From contig JAQTNM010000044.1 of the NCBI GenBank assembly GCA_028713875.1, positions 1-9,244 of the forward strand: a stretch of 9,244 nucleotides of DNA. The letters are read 5' to 3'. Position numbers and translations under genes: made by a program. Source of the stretch: Candidatus Omnitrophota bacterium. GTDB taxonomy: Bacteria; Omnitrophota; Gorgyraeia; Gygaellales; Profunditerraquicolaceae. Positions 5,230 to 9,244 of the stretch are shown here, piece after piece (the first letter of the stretch is position 1; every line of letters starts with the position of its first letter). The notes below the pieces were generated by a model. It saw only the letters and a list, made by a program, of their open reading frames with translations, was not told the DNA's origin and made no database searches.

Positions 5230-6259
5230 GAGGATCGTCGTAAAGATAGGCAGCAGCCTTTTCTGCGAAGGCGATTTTACTGCTTTTAATGCGTTAGCCG
5301 CAGAGATTGCCGACCTGGATAAAAACCAGGGTAAAGAGATGGTGGTTGTTTCTTCCGGAGCTATTGCCCTGGGTATGTCCATGCTGGGTTTAAAGGAAAG
5401 GCCGAAAGAGATGTATATGCTGCAGGCAGCTGCGGCAGTCGGCCAGAACGACGTAATAGAGAGGTACCGCGGAATTTTTAAATCTAAAGGCTGTCATGTT
5501 GCCCAGATCCTGCTTACCCGCGATGACATCAAGCGCGAGCGCCATTTGAATGCCCGTAATACCATAAACGCCCTGCTTAAGCATGGCGTTATCCCGGTGA
5601 TCAACGAGAACGATACCGTTTCTACCGAGGAGATCAAGTTCGGGGATAATGACCTGCTTTCGGCGCTGGTGTCCCGCCTGATTTCTGCGGACCTCTTGAT
5701 CATCCTTTCCGACGTAGACGGATTGCTGGATAAGGACAAAAAAACTATCAGGATAGTCAGCCATATCACGCCGCAGATAAGAGAGCTTGCTTGTCCGACT
5801 GATAAAAAGGCCTGCGTAGGCGGCATGATTACCAAGATTGAAGCAGCTAAGATCACCATGGCTTCAGGTATACCCTGTATAATAGCTAACGGCAGACATA
5901 CCAATATACTTGCTTCTGTAATAAGCGAGCCGGAAAAACACGGGACCATGTTTATACCGAAAGAACGGCTTTCGGAAAGAGAGCACTGGATCGCCTTCGG
6001 CACCAGGCCCAAAGGCAGGATTATAGTTGATGAAGGCGCTAAAAGGGCCCTGCTGAATAAAAAGAGCCTGCTTTCGGTAGGTATCGTAGCCTGCGAAGGG
6101 AATTTTGAAGCAGGGGATATCGTAGCTTTGAGCGATAGGCAGGAGCGCGAATTTGCCAGAGGAAAAGTCAGGATCGGCTCTAAGGAGTTGGATAAGGTCA
6201 AAGGAAAACGCTCGGATAAAGAAGCCATCCACTGCGACAATATCGTTCTTCTGGATTGA
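5204..6259 (+). CDS. proB: Glutamate 5-kinase with PUA domain
   Basis: This is a 351-residue enzyme for the first step of proline synthesis: ATP + glutamate to glutamyl 5-phosphate, in the cytoplasm. The amino-acid kinase domain covers residues 9-255: VVKIGSSLF (12-20), VVSSGAIALGM (48-58), the substrate loop NENDTVSTEEIKFGDNDLLS (134-153), LSDVDGLLDKD (168-178) and GGMITKIEAAK (206-216). The PUA domain, from about 271 (GRIIVDEGAKRALL) to the end, is the usual accessory domain of bacterial ProB. The start codon is TTG, with GGAGGA 5 bp upstream. The gene overlaps obg by 26 bp and is followed by proA after 10 bp, so ProB and ProA, which pass on a labile intermediate, are made together. No proC is present in the window. 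Proline feedback is known for the family but not visible here. Confidence 0.96.
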   Translation: MKQSQREYKRIVVKIGSSLFCEGDFTAFNALAAEIADLDKNQGKEMVVVSSGAIALGMSMLGLKERPKEMYMLQAAAAVGQNDVIERYRGIFKSKGCHVAQILLTRDDIKRERHLNARNTINALLKHGVIPVINENDTVSTEEIKFGDNDLLSALVSRLISADLLIILSDVDGLLDKDKKTIRIVSHITPQIRELACPTDKKACVGGMITKIEAAKITMASGIPCIIANGRHTNILASVISEPEKHGTMFIPKERLSEREHWIAFGTRPKGRIIVDEGAKRALLNKKSLLSVGIVACEGNFEAGDIVALSDRQEREFARGKVRIGSKELDKVKGKRSDKEAIHCDNIVLLD

Positions 6260-6269
6260 AGAGGTGAAT

Positions 6270-7529
6270 ATGAATCTAAAAAATGAGCTAAACCAGATAG
6301 CCCGCAACGCCAAAAACGCCTGCGGGTTTTTATCCGGCCTTTCCTCGGGGACAAAGAATAAAGTCCTTGCGGATATGGCCGCGGCTTTGCTCAGCCGGAA
6401 AAACGCGATCATCAAAGCCAACAAGAAAGACGTGTCTTTTGCCAGGCAAAAAGGATTACCAAAGGCATTTATAGAGCGGCTCATCCTGGATGGGAAAAGG
6501 ATCAAGAGTATGTCGGATTCGCTCCTTGAGCTGGTTAAACTGCCAGACCCTATAGGCGGGGTTATCAGGGCCTGGATGCGGCCTAACGGCCTCTGGATAC
6601 ATAAGGTGCGCGTGCCTATCGGAGTGATAGCCATCATCTATGAATCCCGGCCGAACGTCACTTCCGATTGCATAGGGCTTTGTTTTAAATCCGGCAACAG
6701 CGTGATCTTAAGAGGAGGCAGCGAAGCCCTGAATTCCAACCTGTCAATTTATAACGCGCTTATATCCGTGCTTAAAAAACACAATATACCGCAGGGCAGC
6801 GTCAATATGGTCGCTACCAAAGACAGGAAAGCAGTGGACGTGTTGCTTAAGCTAAACGATTATATTGACCTGGTTATGCCGCGCGGAGGAGCGCAGTTGA
6901 TAGAAAAAGTAATCAGCGCTTCGCGTATACCGGTAATCAAGCATGATAAAGGTCTCTGCCATGTTTATGTGGATGAATGGGCGGAGCTGAACATGGCGCA
7001 GGAGATCTGTTTCAACGCCAAGGTGCAGCGGCCGGGAGTCTGCAATGCCATGGAGAGCATGCTGGTGCATAGAGATGCGGCAGTAAGGTTCCTGCCCGGG
7101 ATGCTCAATAAATTCAAGCAGGCAGGCGTGGAAATCCGCGGATGTCCGCTTACCCGCAGGATCGTTAAAGGCGTAAGGCCTGCGACGGAAAAGGATTACC
7201 GCACCGAATACCTGGACCTGATCCTTTCGGTAAAAGTGGTGGATAACCTTGCCGAGGCGATAAGCCACATAAATACCTATGGCTCGCATCATTCCGACAG
7301 CATCATAACGGATAATTACGAGAACGCGCTTGCTTTTTTAAACCAGGTTGACTCTGCCTGCGTTTACGTGAATGCCTCCACGCGGTTTACGGACGGCTAT
7401 CAATTCGGCCTGGGGGCCGAGATAGGCATCTCTACTGACAAACTGCATGCCCGGGGGCCGATGGGCCTTGAAGAATTAACCACCTATAAATATATGGTCT
7501 TTGGCAGCGGACAGGTAAGAAACGGTTAA
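6270..7529 (+). CDS. proA: Gamma-glutamyl phosphate reductase
   Basis: This is a 419-residue enzyme, the usual family length, that reduces glutamyl 5-phosphate to glutamate semialdehyde with NADPH, the second step of proline synthesis. It has the aldehyde dehydrogenase fold. Motifs: RVPIGVIAIIYESRPNVTSD (114-133) in the nucleotide-binding part, VILRGGSEA (145-153), VMPRGGAQL (202-210), the catalytic Cys258 in NAKVQRPGVCNAMES (249-263), and FGLGAEIGISTDKLHARGPM (379-398). The ATG at 6270 with AGAGGTG upstream is preferred to an in-frame ATG at 6153, which would put 39 unrelated residues in front and overlap proB by over 100 bp. The stop TAA (7527-7529) is formed by the first 15-mer of the downstream repeat cassette, so the C-terminus VRNG may have been set by that element. 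Confidence 0.96.
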   Translation: MNLKNELNQIARNAKNACGFLSGLSSGTKNKVLADMAAALLSRKNAIIKANKKDVSFARQKGLPKAFIERLILDGKRIKSMSDSLLELVKLPDPIGGVIRAWMRPNGLWIHKVRVPIGVIAIIYESRPNVTSDCIGLCFKSGNSVILRGGSEALNSNLSIYNALISVLKKHNIPQGSVNMVATKDRKAVDVLLKLNDYIDLVMPRGGAQLIEKVISASRIPVIKHDKGLCHVYVDEWAELNMAQEICFNAKVQRPGVCNAMESMLVHRDAAVRFLPGMLNKFKQAGVEIRGCPLTRRIVKGVRPATEKDYRTEYLDLILSVKVVDNLAEAISHINTYGSHHSDSIITDNYENALAFLNQVDSACVYVNASTRFTDGYQFGLGAEIGISTDKLHARGPMGLEELTTYKYMVFGSGQVRNG

Positions 7530-7554
7530 TTTGTGAGTAGTTAATTGGTGAATA
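7525..7554 (+). repeat. Tandem pair of 15-mers, left end of the gene cassette
   Basis: GTTAATTTGTGAGTA (7525-7539) and GTTAATTGGTGAATA (7540-7554) are adjacent. Bases 3-5 of the first unit are the proA stop codon. The second unit ends exactly one base before the ATG of the four-helix-bundle gene, and its GGTGA is the only candidate ribosome site for that gene, although the spacing is short at 3 bases. Confidence 0.87.
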
Positions 7555-7950
7555 ATGAATGATTATAGCTTCGAAAATTTAGAAGTCTATAAATTAGCCA
7601 AAGAGTTAAGAAATAAAACATATAAGTTAATTAAAGAATTACCGGAAGAAGAAAAATATAATCTTGCAAGCCAAATGCGCAGGGCAGCTCTATCATTAAC
7701 CAATAATATTGCTGAGGGACACGGTAGATATCATTATCAGGAGAACATCCAGTTTCTGAGGCAATGCCGCGGTTCCTTGGAAGAATTAATTGACGACTTT
7801 GATCTCTGTATTAGTGAGAAATATGCGGATGAGGTCACATTAAATAACTTTAAAAACGAAGCTTATGAATTACTGAAAAGATTGAATGGATACATTAAAT
7901 ATTTAAAAGTAAAAAAAGAAGAAGCGCCAATTAACCAATTAACCAATTAA
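7555..7950 (+). CDS. Four-helix-bundle protein, 23S rRNA-intervening-sequence (S23/Avd-like) family
   Basis: This 131-residue protein has the family pattern: YSFENLEVYKLAKELRNKTY (residues 4-23, helix 1), LPEEEKYNLASQMRRAALSL (29-48), the signature NNIAEGHGR (50-58), then FLRQCRGSLEELIDDFDLC (67-85) and a last helix from about 96 to 118. Relatives are encoded inside 23S rRNA intervening sequences, stand alone at scattered places in genomes, or (Avd) assist reverse transcriptase in diversity-generating retroelements. They form ring-shaped oligomers and bind nucleic acid. No reverse transcriptase or rRNA is in this window, so the function here is unknown. An in-frame TGA 6 to 4 bases upstream forces the ATG at 7555. 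The last residues (PINQLTN) and the stop are encoded by the octamer repeats. G+C is about 32% by hand count, well below the neighbours, which suggests transfer. Confidence 0.9.
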   Translation: MNDYSFENLEVYKLAKELRNKTYKLIKELPEEEKYNLASQMRRAALSLTNNIAEGHGRYHYQENIQFLRQCRGSLEELIDDFDLCISEKYADEVTLNNFKNEAYELLKRLNGYIKYLKVKKEEAPINQLTN

Positions 7951-7954
7951 CCAA
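7927..7954 (+). repeat. Tandem octamer array (CCAATTAA, 3.5 units) before nadD
   Basis: Three perfect CCAATTAA units are followed by CCAA. The first units are translated as the C-terminus of the four-helix-bundle protein, whose stop TAA (7948-7950) is the end of the third unit. The array ends 7 bp before the nadD ATG. It matches the array at 4237-4272 apart from length and one substituted base there. Confidence 0.94.
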
Positions 7955-7961
7955 TCTGCTA

Positions 7962-8528
7962 ATGAAACTAGGTATCTTAGGCGGGACGTTTAATCCGGTG
8001 CATCTGGGGCATCTGATCCTGGCGGATGAAGTGCGGGAGAAGATGCGGTTGGACAGGATTATTTTTGTGCCGACCTATCTTCCGCCGCACAAGGAGAGCT
8101 CAGATATTGCTGCCGCGGCTGATAGATATAAAATGATAAAGCTGGCGATCAAGGACAATAGGCATTTTGACGTCTCTGATACGGAAATAAAAAGGGACGG
8201 CCGTTCCTACACCATAGACACCATAAAGGAGTTCAGGCGCGCTAACCCTGCTGATGAGCTTTATTTTATCACCGGTTCAGACCTGCTTAATTATCTGGAA
8301 GAATGGAAGGATCTCTCCGAGATAATCAAGATGGTCAAGTTCATTGTGGCCACCCGGCCGGGTTATCCGCTGGAGAAGATCCCCTCATATATCCAGACCG
8401 TGGCCATCCGGGCAGTGGATATCTCGGCTTTTAACATACGTAATTGCATAAAAGAAAACAAATCCTTCCGCTATCTTGTGCCGGAGGCAGTTTACAAATA
8501 CATCTTAAAAAGGAAACTTTATAAATGA
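7962..8528 (+). CDS. nadD: Nicotinate-nucleotide adenylyltransferase
   Basis: This 188-residue enzyme joins nicotinate mononucleotide and ATP to form deamido-NAD, the penultimate step of NAD synthesis. The nucleotidyltransferase signature GGTFNPVHLGH is at residues 7-17. FVPTYLPPHK (35-44) and GSDLLNYLEEWKD (105-117) fit NadD closely. The C-terminal motif, usually ISxTxIR, reads ISAFNIR (154-160), with Phe where Thr is normal. Length is slightly below the typical 190-215. The ATG at 7962 is the only option, because a stop lies in frame within the octamer array. There is no Shine-Dalgarno; the array and CTGCTA precede the start, so it may depend on coupling to the four-helix-bundle gene 11 bp upstream. 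It overlaps rpe by ATGA. The gene often follows obg-proBA in bacteria, so it was probably next to proA before the cassette came in. Confidence 0.93.
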   Translation: MKLGILGGTFNPVHLGHLILADEVREKMRLDRIIFVPTYLPPHKESSDIAAAADRYKMIKLAIKDNRHFDVSDTEIKRDGRSYTIDTIKEFRRANPADELYFITGSDLLNYLEEWKDLSEIIKMVKFIVATRPGYPLEKIPSYIQTVAIRAVDISAFNIRNCIKENKSFRYLVPEAVYKYILKRKLYK

Positions 8529-9175
8529 AGATCAAGGTTGCTCCTTCCATATTGTCCGCGGATTTCAGCCGTTTAGCAGAGGAGATCAAAAAAGTGGAAT
8601 CTGCCGGGGCAGACCTTCTCCATATAGATATTATGGACGGGCACTTCGTGCCCAATATCACTATCGGCCCGGTAGTAGTAAAATATATCCGTAAAGTTAC
8701 GGCGCTGCCGCTGGACGTGCATCTGATGATCGCAGATCCCGGGAAATACATGGATGATTTCATCCGGGCAGGAAGCGATATGATCACGGTGCATATCGAG
8801 ACGGCATCTACTGCGGAGATTGCGGTTTTTAAGAAAAAACTGTCCAAGGCCGGCATAAAGCTGGGCGTTTCTTTGAACCCGGATACGCCCTTATCGAAAA
8901 TAAAAGGAGCGTTAAAGTTTGTTGATTTTGTCCTGGTGATGAGCGTTTTCCCGGGATTCAGCGGACAGAAATTCATTCCTTCGGTATTGCCGAAGATAAA
9001 AAAACTGCGTTCTATGTTCAACGGAGACATTTCCGTTGACGGCGGGGTAAGCGATAAAGTAGCCGGCGCCTTGATCGCAGCAGGCGCAAATATCCTGGCT
9101 GCCGGTTCATACATATTCGGGGCTAAAAATGTCAAATCCGCAATAGAAAGGATCAGAAATGCAAGGCGAGAATAA
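8525..9175 (+). CDS. rpe: Ribulose-phosphate 3-epimerase
   Basis: This is a 216-residue TIM-barrel enzyme interconverting ribulose 5-phosphate and xylulose 5-phosphate in the pentose phosphate pathway. The conserved residues are visible: Ser8 in VAPSILSADF, His33, Asp35 and Met37 in HIDIMDGHFVPN (33-44), His66 in LDVHLM, VMSVFPGFSGQKF (138-150), and the second catalytic Asp172 in SVDGGV. The loop reads FPGFSG where NPGFGG or EPGFGG is common. Together with Asp35, His33, His66 and Asp172 complete the usual metal site. The start ATG overlaps the nadD stop as ATGA, indicating coupled translation, with AAGGA about 10 bp upstream. Its 3' end overlaps the next gene by 17 bp. Confidence 0.96.
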   Translation: MKIKVAPSILSADFSRLAEEIKKVESAGADLLHIDIMDGHFVPNITIGPVVVKYIRKVTALPLDVHLMIADPGKYMDDFIRAGSDMITVHIETASTAEIAVFKKKLSKAGIKLGVSLNPDTPLSKIKGALKFVDFVLVMSVFPGFSGQKFIPSVLPKIKKLRSMFNGDISVDGGVSDKVAGALIAAGANILAAGSYIFGAKNVKSAIERIRNARRE

Positions 9176-9244
9176 CGAGATCAAATTCGGGACTGACGGC
9201 TGGCGCGGCATAATCAGCGACAATTTTACTTTCAAGAATGTCAA
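9159..9244 (+). CDS. Phosphohexomutase (phosphomannomutase/phosphoglucomutase family), N-terminal start
   Basis: Only the first 28 codons are in the window. They contain IKFGTDGWRGIISDNFTF, the N-terminal signature of alpha-D-phosphohexomutases. The FGTDGWRG form is more like the phosphomannomutase/phosphoglucomutase group than GlmM, which usually has FGTDGxRG with a small residue. The catalytic phosphoserine lies downstream, outside the window. The ATG at 9159 has AAAGGA 6 bp upstream and lies within the end of rpe (17-bp overlap). It would supply hexose 1-phosphates for sugar-nucleotide synthesis. Confidence 0.82.
   Translation, partial: MQGENNEIKFGTDGWRGIISDNFTFKNV

Larger units (their letters stand above)
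7525..7954 (+). mobile_element. Putative four-helix-bundle gene cassette with repeat ends
   Basis: This 430-bp unit lies between proA and nadD. On the left are two tandem 15-mers (7525-7554), in the middle one AT-rich gene, and on the right a CCAATTAA octamer array (7927-7954). TTAATTGG (7541-7548) in the left end is the exact reverse complement of the octamer, so the gene has inverted repeats on both sides. The same ends without the gene are at 4201-4272. There is no transposase, reverse transcriptase or integrase, so movement would need help in trans or host processes. The definition as a mobile unit rests on the two-copy structure, the G+C contrast (about 32% by hand count over 7561-7920 against about 50% in sampled neighbouring sequence) and the odd position in a conserved operon. 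Confidence 0.6.

Noticed and set aside
6153..6269. 39-codon N-terminal extension of proA from an ATG at 6153
   Set aside because: The extension is out-of-frame proB sequence, and the ATG at 6270 has a good ribosome site and gives the standard ProA length.
5494..6354. Long open frame of 286 codons on the minus strand opposite proB and the start of proA
   Set aside because: It lies antisense to well-conserved proB, has a low-complexity Ser/Leu/Arg-rich product with no recognisable family motif, and no ribosome site or promoter. It is a codon-use shadow; the same applies to 5864-6637 and 8431-9135 on the minus strand.
7555..7950. Avd-type accessory gene of a diversity-generating retroelement
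   Set aside because: There is no reverse transcriptase, template repeat or variable target gene nearby; only the protein family is shared.

Overview
The window is a 9.2 kb piece of bacterial chromosome with every supported gene on the + strand. The G+C content is roughly 50% in the genes I sampled. The class III prepilin, the short DUF2344 protein next to a short RNase E/G, the minimal Obg without an OCT domain, and a stray four-helix-bundle (23S rRNA-IVS family) gene are the mix I associate with uncultured Omnitrophota-like Gram-negative lineages. That placement is inference from general familiarity, not from a search.

Layout. (1) 1-1464: end of a UDP-sugar dehydrogenase and a complete UDP-glucuronate-decarboxylase-like enzyme, the tail of a surface-polysaccharide sugar-nucleotide cluster. 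(2) 1478-2047: a self-contained prepilin unit with its own consensus promoter, a 5' UTR hairpin, the pilin gene and a strong intrinsic terminator. (3) 2060-3796: a short DUF2344 protein and RNase E/G. (4) 3814-9244: an extended -10 promoter followed by rplU, obg, proB, proA, a four-helix-bundle gene, nadD, rpe and the start of a phosphohexomutase. The genes overlap or sit within 70 bp of each other, so this is very probably one operon. It joins ribosome assembly (L21, Obg), the first two steps of proline synthesis, NAD synthesis and pentose/hexose phosphate metabolism.

The most interesting structure is a pair of related cassettes inside that operon. At 7525-7954 an AT-rich four-helix-bundle gene is bounded on the left by two tandem 15-mers of the form GTTRATTNGYGARYR and on the right by a tandem array of the octamer CCAATTAA. 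At 4201-4272, between rplU and obg, the same left 15-mer pair and right octamer array occur with only 6 bp between them, so it looks like an empty or gene-deleted version of the same element. At both sites the first 15-mer supplies the stop codon of the upstream gene (rplU TGA, proA TAA) in the same reading phase, and the octamer array ends a few bases before the next start codon. The empty copy sits where rpmA (L27) lies in most bacteria; rpmA is not in this window. No stretch over 300 bases lacks a gene.
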